Shown in pieces: positions 1-7,039 of a stretch of 36,992 nucleotides of DNA. The position numbers and the translations under genes are program-made. The notes below the pieces were generated by a model. The model saw only the letters and a program-made list of their open reading frames with translations. It did no database searches and was not told the DNA's origin. Positions within the stretch are counted from its first letter, which is position 1. The number at the start of each line of letters is the position of its first letter. This stretch comes from Christensenella sp. UBA1214 (GTDB lineage: Bacteria; Bacillota; Clostridia; Christensenellales; CAG-138): the NCBI GenBank assembly GCA_002309375.1, contig DBXK01000016.1, positions 1 through 36,992 of the forward strand, given 5' to 3'.

Positions 1-67
1 GCACAGTTGGTAGCGCGCAACGTTCGCATCGTTGAGGTCAGGGGTTCGAATCCCCTATGCTCCACCA
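1..67 (+). tRNA. tRNA-Ala (anticodon CGC), 5' end cut off by the window
   Basis: The D arm, anticodon arm, variable loop, T arm, the 3' acceptor strand and an encoded CCA are all present; the 5' acceptor strand lies before base 1. The anticodon stem is 18-22 paired with 30-34, and the 7-base loop at 23-29 puts CGC at 25-27, which reads the alanine codon GCG. The T arm carries the usual GGTTCGAATCC core. The acceptor strand ATGCTCC has T at the position that would pair with base 3, compatible with the alanine G3-U70 identity pair, but base 3 itself is not visible. Confidence 0.93.
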
Positions 68-68
68 G

Positions 69-105
69 AATAGGATTGCTATTTTAAAAAAGTAGCAATC
101 CTATT
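69..105. terminator. Hairpin after tRNA-Ala
   Basis: A perfect 13-bp inverted repeat (69-81 against 93-105) closes an 11-base A/T-rich loop directly after the tRNA CCA end. The downstream T run is only three bases, so this is a stable 3' hairpin or processing and termination signal rather than a textbook intrinsic terminator. Confidence 0.7.
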
Positions 106-140
106 TCACTAATTACCTCATCTGTTTCGGGGTGAATCTG

Positions 141-560
141 ATGACACCTAAAGAAGAATGCGAAGAATTACTCAACGCAATATTCCCGTTCGCAGTTGAC
201 CGGATTAAAAAGCACGGCGAGTTTTATCCCTTTGGCGCAGTGATGCACAAGAACAATGAAATCAGCCTCACAGCAGTTGATACCGGTGATGATCAACCCG
301 ACCCGACAGATACGACCGATCAGTTGACCAAGATACATAACGAACAGGCAAGAAGAGACGAAATCAAGGCAAGCGGTATATGCTGGAATGCAACAGTTTC
401 TCTTGAAAACGGAAAACAGTCAGACGCTGTAATCATCAGTTTGGAGCATAGAGAAAACTATTCTGTTCTTGTGGGGCAGCCTTATCGATTTGGCCTCTTT
501 AGAAAGCTGGATTTGAATGCCGTCTTTGCGGAAGAAGGAAAGCATGATGTTTTCCGATAA
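141..560 (+). CDS. Small conserved hypothetical protein
   Basis: The 139-residue product is soluble, acidic and has no signal peptide or membrane segment. Function is not recognised. The N-terminal third contains a GEFYPFGA-type stretch that I have seen in small uncharacterised bacterial proteins, but I cannot name a family with confidence. A GTG at 132 is also in frame. I prefer the ATG at 141 because GGGGTGA at about 129-134 then sits at ribosome-binding distance. No clear promoter is visible between the tRNA hairpin and this gene. It stands 65 bases before the phosphodiesterase gene on the same strand. Nothing in the context assigns a role. Confidence 0.7.
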   Translation: MTPKEECEELLNAIFPFAVDRIKKHGEFYPFGAVMHKNNEISLTAVDTGDDQPDPTDTTDQLTKIHNEQARRDEIKASGICWNATVSLENGKQSDAVIISLEHRENYSVLVGQPYRFGLFRKLDLNAVFAEEGKHDVFR

Positions 561-625
561 AAGCGGATACGTTATCATTGAAAAAAGAAATTGTTTGACT
601 GACCCATGAATCAACGGAGGCTGTC

Positions 626-1456
626 ATGATCTTTGCAATCATCGGGGGAGCGATACTGCTTCTCTTTGCGCTCTATCTTTTCTGCGTTTGGCCGAATACC
701 GGCAGGCGCGAGCAAATGAAACCCTTTGAAGCGCAGTACTGTGCCCACAGGGGGCTTCACGACAACAAAACCGATGCGCCGGAGAATTCAATAAACGCTT
801 TCCGAAAAGCGGTCGAGAACGGCTACGGCATCGAGCTCGACGTTCAACTCACGAGCGATAAAAAGCTTGTCGTTTTCCACGACGGCTCGCTCGAAAGGAT
901 GTGCGGCGTTGATAAGATGCTTTACAAGTGCGGCTATGAAGAGCTTCAGAAGCTGCATCTGGCCGATTCCGATTCGAAGATCCCGCTCTTTTCGGAAGTC
1001 CTTGAAACGGTGGCGGGGAAGGTGCCGCTGATCGTCGAAGTCAAATCCGAAGGCGACCCGATCGCGACCTCAAAAGCAGCGGCGGAAATGCTCGATAATT
1101 ACAAAGGCATCTTCTGCGTCGAATCCTTCCATGCAGGCGCCGTTCGCTGGTTCCGCAAGAATCGTCCGCAATGGATCCGCGGACAGCTTTCGCTGGATTA
1201 TTTCAAGTGGAAGAGCAAAGCGAACTGGCTGACGAAGCTCCTCGCTTCCGACCTGATGTTCAACTTCCTTTCCCGTCCGGATTTCATTGCCTACGATCAT
1301 CGCCAGGCATACAGGCCTTCGTACCGCTTTATCCGAAGGGCCTTCCCGGTCGAGAATGTCGCCTGGACAGTACAAAGCCAGGAGCAGCTCGAAAAGGCCA
1401 AAAAGATATTTCAATGCATTATTTTCGACAGCTTCATACCGGATGAAAAAAACTAA
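626..1456 (+). CDS. Membrane-anchored glycerophosphodiester phosphodiesterase
   Basis: Predicted to hydrolyse glycerophosphodiesters from phospholipid turnover to glycerol-3-phosphate and an alcohol. The 276-residue protein opens with one hydrophobic segment (about residues 2-22), so the enzyme is probably tethered to the membrane with the domain outside. The GDPD TIM-barrel signature is clear: the HRG motif at 41-43, PENS at 52-55, the metal-binding acidic pair E70 and D72, and the second catalytic histidine in HD at 85-86. These match the known family active site. A good ribosome binding site, GGAGG, stands just before the ATG. The gene ends at a strong terminator, so it forms a unit alone or with the small gene before it. 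Confidence 0.9.
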   Translation: MIFAIIGGAILLLFALYLFCVWPNTGRREQMKPFEAQYCAHRGLHDNKTDAPENSINAFRKAVENGYGIELDVQLTSDKKLVVFHDGSLERMCGVDKMLYKCGYEELQKLHLADSDSKIPLFSEVLETVAGKVPLIVEVKSEGDPIATSKAAAEMLDNYKGIFCVESFHAGAVRWFRKNRPQWIRGQLSLDYFKWKSKANWLTKLLASDLMFNFLSRPDFIAYDHRQAYRPSYRFIRRAFPVENVAWTVQSQEQLEKAKKIFQCIIFDSFIPDEKN

Positions 1457-1468
1457 TCACAGCATAAG

Positions 1469-1505
1469 AAAAGCAGAGCTCCGAACAGCTCTGCTTTTTC
1501 ATTTA
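1469..1505 (+). terminator. Intrinsic terminator after the phosphodiesterase gene
   Basis: A 12-bp perfect stem (1469-1480 with 1487-1498) surrounds a 6-base loop. The right arm runs into TTTTTC, the usual form of a rho-independent terminator. Confidence 0.9.
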
Positions 1506-1571
1506 TTTTAATATTCCATGATTTCATATAAGATTTTTCTGCAAAAAAATCCAAATATCCGCATAGAGCGC

Positions 1572-1600
1572 TTGACAAATAATATAATAGATGGTACAAT
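1572..1600 (+). promoter_or_regulatory. Strong sigma-A promoter of the surface peptidase gene
   Basis: TTGACA at 1572-1577, a 17-base spacer and TACAAT at 1595-1600 form a near-consensus vegetative promoter. Transcription should start near 1607, leaving a leader of about 108 bases before the ATG at 1716. Confidence 0.88.
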
Positions 1601-1607
1601 ATACATC

Positions 1608-1700
1608 AGTTGGGGATACGGTGTCCGAAGCTATATATTCGGCAATACAATTCGGTTGAAGATATAGGCAGACGAACCGTCACCCAAATTTTTATTTTTT
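1608..1700 (+). promoter_or_regulatory. Structured 5' leader, candidate cis-regulatory RNA
   Basis: The leader can form a closing stem of ACGGT (1618-1622) with ACCGT (1676-1680), extended by GGG (1613-1615) with CCC (1683-1685). Inside is a hairpin CCGAA (1625-1629) with TTCGG (1638-1642). Its loop (1631-1636, CTATAT) is complementary to ATATAG at 1662-1667, a possible 6-bp pseudoknot. A second TTCGG at 1651-1655 and the pairing CGGTT (1653-1657) with AACCG (1675-1679) offer competing folds. A T-rich run (1689-1700) follows, then the ribosome binding site. I do not recognise any known riboswitch class. Confidence 0.45.
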
Positions 1701-1715
1701 CTGGGAGGAAAAAGA

Positions 1716-4700
1716 ATGAAAGTCCGCAAGCTACTTGCCGCAGCTCTCGCGCTCATTCTCGTCTTCGCAGCCGTTCCCGTTGTATCCCTTGCAGATACAA
1801 TCGGCGCAGCGACTTACGAAGCAAGACAGCTCAGTAAGCTCGACAAAACCTGGTCCGTTCTCGATGCAGCAGAACAGAAAGCACTCAACGCTGGTTTAAA
1901 CAAGCAGGAAGTCATCAAAGCCGTTTATCAGGCGGCGCTGAATATCGGAGCAGTCGACAGCGACAGTTTCTCCGACTTCGGCAAGGATGGCTTCTTCTTT
2001 ACTGTTGACGGTATGTACTGTGCTTACAACTACCGTCTCAGGAATGAGCTGAACACTGCCAACGCAGTTCCCGTACCCGAAAACGAAGGCATTCAGGTGT
2101 TCCAGAGCACCAGCAAGGTTGTCAATACCCGCGATGCAGGATCCCCCAATGTTCTGCTCGTTGCTCCGTACTATGGCAAGGACAGCAGCTTTACCGATCA
2201 GTATAAGAAAGAAGCGCAGTCTATTGCAAACGCAACAGGCGGTACTTATACCCTCATTCAGTCCACCTCTGCGACCGGCCCCGCAATTGCTGCGGCTTAT
2301 CCGAATAAGGGCGTCATCATCTATGACAGCCACGGCGCGCAGAACGGCACTTCCACCTACCTCTGCCTGACCACCAACACCGGCATTACAACGACCGACT
2401 ATAACAACGGTTGGGCGGTCAATGCAGGCAGCGGCACAGCGTGGATCGACGGCCGCTACATCCAGAACCATATCTCCTCGTCCCTTTCCAATCCCTTCGT
2501 CTGGATGGCGATCTGCGAAGGTATGAAAAAGGAAGGTAAAGGTACGACCGGTACTGCGCTTCTCGCAGCGGGCTGCGGCGGCGTCTACGGCTATTCTCAG
2601 AGCGTATCCTTCACCGGCGACTATAAATACGAAGCCAAGTTCTGGACCGAGATGAAGAACGGCGCAACCGTTAAAGACGCAATCAAGGTCATGAAGAACA
2701 CCTACGGTGTACCGGATCCCGTAAGCGGCGGCGATGCATACCCGATCGTTATGAGCCCTGTTGATCCGTTCCCGTCCAATCCCGATGGTGCACAGACCGT
2801 AAACTGCACCTGGAAGCTCCTCGGTGGCACGACCACCCAGGATCCCATCAGCAGCGTTTCCGTCTCCGCTGTCAACGTCTATGTCGGCGGCACCGCAAAC
2901 GTTAATGTTACCGTCAACCCGTCCACAGCTGATTATACCATCACTTCTTACACCAGCTCCAACACCTCCGTTGCGACCGTTTCGAGCAGCGGTGTTGTTA
3001 CCGGCGTAAAGGCGGGCACTGCGACCCTGACCGTTAAAGTCAAGGACAACAGCACCAACACGACCTACACCAAGACTGCGACCATCACTGTCAGCAACTT
3101 CGAAGGCTACGTTAAGGTCGATACCGTTGAAGTCGGTGAAAAGTACATCATCATCGACTCCAGCGCGATCTCCGGCACCACCGGCTACGCCGTCGGCAAC
3201 TCCGTCGTCGCGAACAGCCATTACCTCAACGGCGTTGCGGTCACCGTCAACAGCGACGGCACTCTGACCATCCCGTCCTCCGTGAACGCGAATGCGATCA
3301 CCTGGGTCGCGGGCGGCAGCGCAAGCGCTGGCTACACCTGGAAGAACGTCGCCAACAGCAAGTACATGGGTCTCGACTCCTCAGAGTACGTATATCCCTC
3401 CGATACCGCTGTTAAGTGGCTCTACGATTCCAATAAGTATTTCAACAACCAGGTCGACAGCGAGGGCTACTACTACCTCTCCTGCGACTCCAACAACTCC
3501 TACCGCTACACCACCAGCAAGAACGGCAGCGCGATCTACCTCTATAAGTACACCGGCAGCACCACTCCGGATCCCGTTTACTACACCGTAACCTTCAAGG
3601 ATTGGGACGGCACGGTCCTCAAGACCCAGCAGGTCGCCGAAGGCGGCTCCGCAACCGCTCCTTCCAACCCGACTCGCACCGGTTACACCTTTACCGGTTG
3701 GGATAAGAGCTTCACCAACGTCACTTCCAACCTCACTGTTACCGCGCAGTACACCATCAATACTTACACCGTAACCTTCAAGGATTGGGACGGCACCGTT
3801 CTCAAGACCCAGACCGTCAACTACGGCGGCGCGGCAACGGCTCCCGCAAATCCGACCCGCGATGGCTACACCTTCGCCGGTTGGGATAAGAGCTTCAACT
3901 ACATCACTGCCAATACCGTCGTAACCGCGACCTATACGCAGAATGCAACCGCAGAGCCCACTCCGACTCCCACTCCGACTCCGACTCCCACTCCGACTCC
4001 GGATCCCACCGACGAGCCCAGCGGAACCTACTATGTTCCCACCACGACCATCACCACCGGCGAAGAGTATCTGATCGGTTACACCGACGGCACCAACACC
4101 TACGTGCTGATGAACTACAACCCCGATACTTCCAACCACTACTACTACAACTCCAGCAGCAATTACTATGGCTACGCCATCCGTGCTGTCATGAGCGGAA
4201 ACAATGTTGTCGGCCTCGATACCGCGACCTACACCAATGCGACCCTCGATAACGTTGAGTGGAAGTTCGTTGCGAACGGCAGCTACTATAAGATCCAGTC
4301 CGCTTACAACAGCAGCTATTATCTCCGCGTATACTCCAGCAAGAATTATTCGGATATGTATCCGAGCAACAGCACCAGCTATGCGACCAAGTGGAGCTAT
4401 TCGAACAATAAGCTGAGCTACTACGTATCCTCCAGCGTCACCAAGTACGCAACCTTCTACAGCGGTTCCGCTTCCGATTACGGCTTCTTCGGCGCACCGA
4501 CCTCCGGCGGCAGCAACATCATCCTGTTCAAGAAGGTCACCGGCACCGTAACTCCGGATCCCGATCCGACTCCCACGCCCACTCCCGACCCGGTAACCAC
4601 CACGACCTATCAGCAGGTTACCAACATCGAGGTCGGCCAGAAGTACATCCTCGTTGCTGAGAATGCGATCTCCGGCACCACCGGCTATGCTGTCGGCAAC

Positions 4701-5153
4701 AGCGTTGTTTCCAACAGCCATTACCTCAACGGCGTTGGCGTGACCGTCAACAGCAACGGCACTCTGACGATCGGCTCGAGCGTAGACGTCAACGCGATCA
4801 CCTGGGTCGCCGGCGGCAGCGCTTCCGCGGGCTACACCTTCAAGAATGTCGGCAACGACAAGTACATGGGCCTCGACTCCTCCGAGTACCTGTATCCGTC
4901 CACGACCGCAGTCAACTGGCTCTACGGCTCCGACGGCAGCCTCAACAACCAGGTCGACAGCGAAGGCTACTACTACCTCTCCTATGCAAGCTCCAATTCG
5001 AGGTACACCACTTCGAAGTCCGCTGGCGTCATCAGGATCTACAAGGTAGTTGAAGTCACTGCGAACTTTGTCAATGCCCCGACGGCTTTCATTCCCGCCG
5101 AGCCCGCAGCACCCGCTATGATCCCCGTTATCGACGGCAAGTACGTCAGATAA
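1716..5153 (+). CDS. Secreted multidomain surface protein with caspase-like (clan CD) cysteine peptidase domain
   Basis: The 1145-residue product starts with a Sec signal peptide (about residues 1-26, cleavage near SLAD). The N-terminal domain (about 100-350) has a His in DSHG (His206) and a Cys in AICEG (Cys267), each after a hydrophobic strand. This is the His/Cys dyad arrangement of clan CD peptidases such as clostripain and gingipain. Next come a BIG2 bacterial Ig-like domain (about 374-463), a 150-residue module A (466-615), two InlB B-repeats (about 619-743), a Thr-Pro linker (about 747-762), a divergent module B (770-943), a second Thr-Pro linker (946-963) and module C (965-1112), nearly identical to A. 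There is no LPXTG sorting signal, SLH domain or C-terminal anchor, so the retention mode is unclear. GGGAGG precedes the ATG. It is transcribed alone from a strong promoter. Peptidase activity is inferred from motifs. Confidence 0.85.
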   Translation: MKVRKLLAAALALILVFAAVPVVSLADTIGAATYEARQLSKLDKTWSVLDAAEQKALNAGLNKQEVIKAVYQAALNIGAVDSDSFSDFGKDGFFFTVDGMYCAYNYRLRNELNTANAVPVPENEGIQVFQSTSKVVNTRDAGSPNVLLVAPYYGKDSSFTDQYKKEAQSIANATGGTYTLIQSTSATGPAIAAAYPNKGVIIYDSHGAQNGTSTYLCLTTNTGITTTDYNNGWAVNAGSGTAWIDGRYIQNHISSSLSNPFVWMAICEGMKKEGKGTTGTALLAAGCGGVYGYSQSVSFTGDYKYEAKFWTEMKNGATVKDAIKVMKNTYGVPDPVSGGDAYPIVMSPVDPFPSNPDGAQTVNCTWKLLGGTTTQDPISSVSVSAVNVYVGGTANVNVTVNPSTADYTITSYTSSNTSVATVSSSGVVTGVKAGTATLTVKVKDNSTNTTYTKTATITVSNFEGYVKVDTVEVGEKYIIIDSSAISGTTGYAVGNSVVANSHYLNGVAVTVNSDGTLTIPSSVNANAITWVAGGSASAGYTWKNVANSKYMGLDSSEYVYPSDTAVKWLYDSNKYFNNQVDSEGYYYLSCDSNNSYRYTTSKNGSAIYLYKYTGSTTPDPVYYTVTFKDWDGTVLKTQQVAEGGSATAPSNPTRTGYTFTGWDKSFTNVTSNLTVTAQYTINTYTVTFKDWDGTVLKTQTVNYGGAATAPANPTRDGYTFAGWDKSFNYITANTVVTATYTQNATAEPTPTPTPTPTPTPTPDPTDEPSGTYYVPTTTITTGEEYLIGYTDGTNTYVLMNYNPDTSNHYYYNSSSNYYGYAIRAVMSGNNVVGLDTATYTNATLDNVEWKFVANGSYYKIQSAYNSSYYLRVYSSKNYSDMYPSNSTSYATKWSYSNNKLSYYVSSSVTKYATFYSGSASDYGFFGAPTSGGSNIILFKKVTGTVTPDPDPTPTPTPDPVTTTTYQQVTNIEVGQKYILVAENAISGTTGYAVGNSVVSNSHYLNGVGVTVNSNGTLTIGSSVDVNAITWVAGGSASAGYTFKNVGNDKYMGLDSSEYLYPSTTAVNWLYGSDGSLNNQVDSEGYYYLSYASSNSRYTTSKSAGVIRIYKVVEVTANFVNAPTAFIPAEPAAPAMIPVIDGKYVR
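3111..3558 (+). repeat. Module A of the surface protein, near copy of 4609-5052
   Basis: This about 150-codon segment is almost identical in protein, and very similar in DNA, to 4609-5052. Shared runs include GTTGYAVGNS, NSHYLNGV, AITWVAGGSASAGYT, YMGLDSSEY and VDSEGYYYL. Long exact DNA matches suggest recent duplication or gene conversion. Confidence 0.85.
3580..3945 (+). repeat. Two tandem InlB B-repeats
   Basis: Two copies of about 61 codons each start at about 3580 and 3766. Both open with YTVTFKDWDGTVLKTQ and contain PTR-GYTF-GWDKSF, the Listeria-Bacteroides (InlB B) repeat signature. Their DNA is nearly identical over the first 30 bases. These repeats are known in Gram-positive surface proteins as beta-rich spacer or adhesion modules. 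Confidence 0.88.
3957..4006 (+). repeat. 6-bp Thr-Pro codon repeat
   Basis: About seven ACTCC(G/C) units encode a Thr-Pro linker between the InlB repeats and module B. Every unit is 6 bases, so slippage would lengthen or shorten the linker without shifting the frame. A shorter, less regular copy is at about 4551-4600. Confidence 0.8.
4609..5052 (+). repeat. Module C of the surface protein, near copy of 3111-3558
   Basis: Second near-identical copy of the about 150-residue module at the C-terminal end. The module between them (4024-4545) is the same general type but strongly diverged, keeping the GEEYLIGY-like opening, the WKF-type core and the C-terminal IILFKKV-type strand. Confidence 0.85.
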
Positions 5154-5175
5154 TGATTTGACCAAACTTCAAGGA

Positions 5176-5211
5176 AAGCTCCCGTACCGAAAAGGTGCGG
5201 GAGCTTCTTTT
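5176..5211 (+). terminator. Intrinsic terminator after the surface protein gene
   Basis: A 13-bp stem with one G-T pair (5176-5188 with 5194-5206) and a GAAAA loop is followed by CTTTT. It ends the single-gene unit. Confidence 0.85.
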
Positions 5212-5244
5212 GATCCGGGGCTGTTTTTAATGCGAAAAGTATGG

Positions 5245-5259
5245 TATAATCCTTATAAT
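5245..5259 (+). promoter_or_regulatory. Probable promoter of the parvulin-lipoprotein operon
   Basis: Two TATAAT boxes stand at 5245-5250 and 5254-5259, in the short gap after the terminator. The matching -35 is weak (TGTTTT-like near 5222-5227 for the first box), so the active box is uncertain. Confidence 0.5.
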
Positions 5260-5291
5260 GAAACCACCGAATAAAACGGAGAAACATAACG

Positions 5292-6758
5292 ATGATGAAA
5301 ATGAGGAAACTACATAGATTGATCGCGCTGATGCTTGCGGCGATGCTTGCACTGTTCGCGGTATCATGCGGGAACGGCGGTTCCGAAAAGGAACAGCAGT
5401 CGGACTATTCTCCCGAAACGATCGTTGCAAGCATTGGCGATCAAAACGTAAGCTATGCGCTTTACAAGGCCGCATTTGAATCCTACGCCGAGTATCTTCA
5501 ACAGATCGGTTACGATCCGTTTTCCGATGAAACGGAGCTGCGCGGATTCCAGGAAATGGTCATCGACGCACTTCTTGCGGATATGGTAACGCTTTATCAT
5601 GCTCATGCGGACGGTTTCTCGCTTTCGGAGGAATCGATCGAGGATGCTAAACAGCAGGCTGCATCAGAGCTTGAAGAGATCCATGAAAACTACTGGGCGC
5701 TTGCCGAGACTGCATATGAAAGCGATCAAACGCAAACCGTGCAGCAGCATTTCGACCGAATGATCGGCGAGCTTTCGGAATTCTACACCGGCAGGAAAAT
5801 GACATATGAGGAATATGCGGAGGACTATACCGGCGAGATCATCAACTCCAGGCTCATCGAAGAATACAAGGATCATATCTGCGCTGAATTCGGCGTTTCC
5901 GAGGAAGATATCATCGAATGGTATAAAACGCAGCTCGATATCGACGAAGCGCTTTATGAAAAACAGCCCGGACAGTATAAATCCGATATGGAATATTTCG
6001 AGCGTTTTGGTGAAAAAAACAGCGACGCTTATCCGCCGACGATCGTTCCCGAAGGTTTTTCGAGGATCATGGACATTGTCATTCATCCTTCGGGGTCGCT
6101 CAGCGAGGAATACGAACAAAAGATCGCCGAGCTCGATTCGATCGCTTCCGAATGCTCGACTCTGCTGTTCGACAATGCTTTGAACGGGACAGAAGAGAAT
6201 ACCGAACGGATCGCAGAACTGCTCGAAAGCTATCGTCTTGTGAAAGAAGAGACCGACCAAATGTATGAAGCTTATACGCTTGAAGCCCGTCAAAAGCTCG
6301 AGCAGGCATATGCCGAGCTCGAAGCAGGCGCGGATTTCAGCGATGTTATGATGAAATACACCGATGACCCCGAGGTTATCGGCAGCGAGGAAATACAGGG
6401 CTGCGAAGCATTTCAAAAGAAGGGCAAGCTGATCGCCGTTGGTTTCGACTGCCCGAACGATTGGAGCAGCACTGTTAAGGAGATCTATTCGATGACAGAT
6501 AAGGGCAGCTATTCAACGATCTTTACCGATACAGACGGAAGCATGCATATCATTTATCACGCTGAAGATGAACAGGCCGGCGTCGTTCCCGTTGAAACGC
6601 TTCACGATGCGATCGAATTCATCGTTCGTTCGGAATCGTCCGATGCGCAGTGGTCCGAGCTGCTTGAAACATGGATCGATGATCCCGAAGTGAATGTAGA
6701 TATGGACTGCGTGCACGCGCTCGGTATGGACAGACTTAAGAAAAAAGAAGAAAACTGA
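5292..6758 (+). CDS. SurA/PrsA-like parvulin-family lipoprotein
   Basis: Predicted extracytoplasmic foldase or chaperone. The 488-residue protein has a lipoprotein signal: basic start, hydrophobic stretch and a lipobox ending in Cys26 (AVSC). The N-terminal about 200 residues are helical and acidic, like the SurA_N region of SurA/PrsA proteins. Residues about 325-435 resemble a parvulin prolyl isomerase domain (A-LEAGADFSDVMMKYTDDP and the KG-YS-IF segment). The conserved catalytic positions are hard to confirm, so it may act only as a chaperone. GGAGA lies 9 bases before the ATG at 5292; ATGs at 5295 and 5301 are alternatives. In Clostridia such a gene often lies near mfd and rqcP, which supports the call. 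Confidence 0.75.
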   Translation: MMKMRKLHRLIALMLAAMLALFAVSCGNGGSEKEQQSDYSPETIVASIGDQNVSYALYKAAFESYAEYLQQIGYDPFSDETELRGFQEMVIDALLADMVTLYHAHADGFSLSEESIEDAKQQAASELEEIHENYWALAETAYESDQTQTVQQHFDRMIGELSEFYTGRKMTYEEYAEDYTGEIINSRLIEEYKDHICAEFGVSEEDIIEWYKTQLDIDEALYEKQPGQYKSDMEYFERFGEKNSDAYPPTIVPEGFSRIMDIVIHPSGSLSEEYEQKIAELDSIASECSTLLFDNALNGTEENTERIAELLESYRLVKEETDQMYEAYTLEARQKLEQAYAELEAGADFSDVMMKYTDDPEVIGSEEIQGCEAFQKKGKLIAVGFDCPNDWSSTVKEIYSMTDKGSYSTIFTDTDGSMHIIYHAEDEQAGVVPVETLHDAIEFIVRSESSDAQWSELLETWIDDPEVNVDMDCVHALGMDRLKKKEEN

Positions 6759-6768
6759 AGAGGTCAAT

Positions 6769-7038
6769 ATGAGGCTTGATAAATATTTAAAGGTTTCAAG
6801 AATAATCAAACGCCGTACTGTTGCAAACGAAGCCTGTTCAATGGGCAGAGTGACGGTCAATGACAAAGTTGCCAAACCTTCGACGGATGTTAAGGCAGGC
6901 GATATCATCTCGATCCGTTCCGGAGCAAAGCTTCTTACGGCGGAGATACTTGCCGTTAAGGAAGTCGTACGCAAAGAGGAAGCCGATTCGATGTACAGGA
7001 TCATTTCGGATACTCTGAACGATCCGAAGGAAGAATAA
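6769..7038 (+). CDS. rqcP: RqcP (YabO), S4-domain ribosome quality control factor
   Basis: An 89-residue protein that is almost entirely one S4 RNA-binding domain: MRLDKYLKVSRIIKRR at the start, then the GRVTVNDKVAKPS turn and the GDIISI strand. This matches Bacillus YabO/RqcP in size and sequence. There it binds stalled 50S-peptidyl-tRNA with RqcH and helps processive alanine tailing. It lies 10 bases after the lipoprotein gene, with GAGG just before the ATG, and 1 base before ispDF. The three are clearly co-transcribed. The alternative, a heat-shock Hsp15-like S4 protein, is the same fold and is less likely in this phylum. RqcH is not in the window. Confidence 0.87.
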   Translation: MRLDKYLKVSRIIKRRTVANEACSMGRVTVNDKVAKPSTDVKAGDIISIRSGAKLLTAEILAVKEVVRKEEADSMYRIISDTLNDPKEE

Positions 7039-7039
7039 T

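Noticed and set aside
1608..1700. Known riboswitch (c-di-GMP, TPP, SAM, FMN, purine, fluoride) in the leader
   Set aside because: None of the conserved core sequences that I remember for these classes is present; kept only as an orphan candidate.
3111..5052. CRISPR-like or mobile repeats in the surface gene
   Set aside because: The repeats are long in-frame protein modules without short uniform spacers, terminal inverted repeats or a transposase.
1896..5165. Two long minus-strand open frames (441 and 594 codons) opposite the surface peptidase gene
   Set aside because: They are Gly/Val/Ala-rich low-complexity mirror products of the repeat-rich sense gene, whose signal peptide, domains and promoter are clear.
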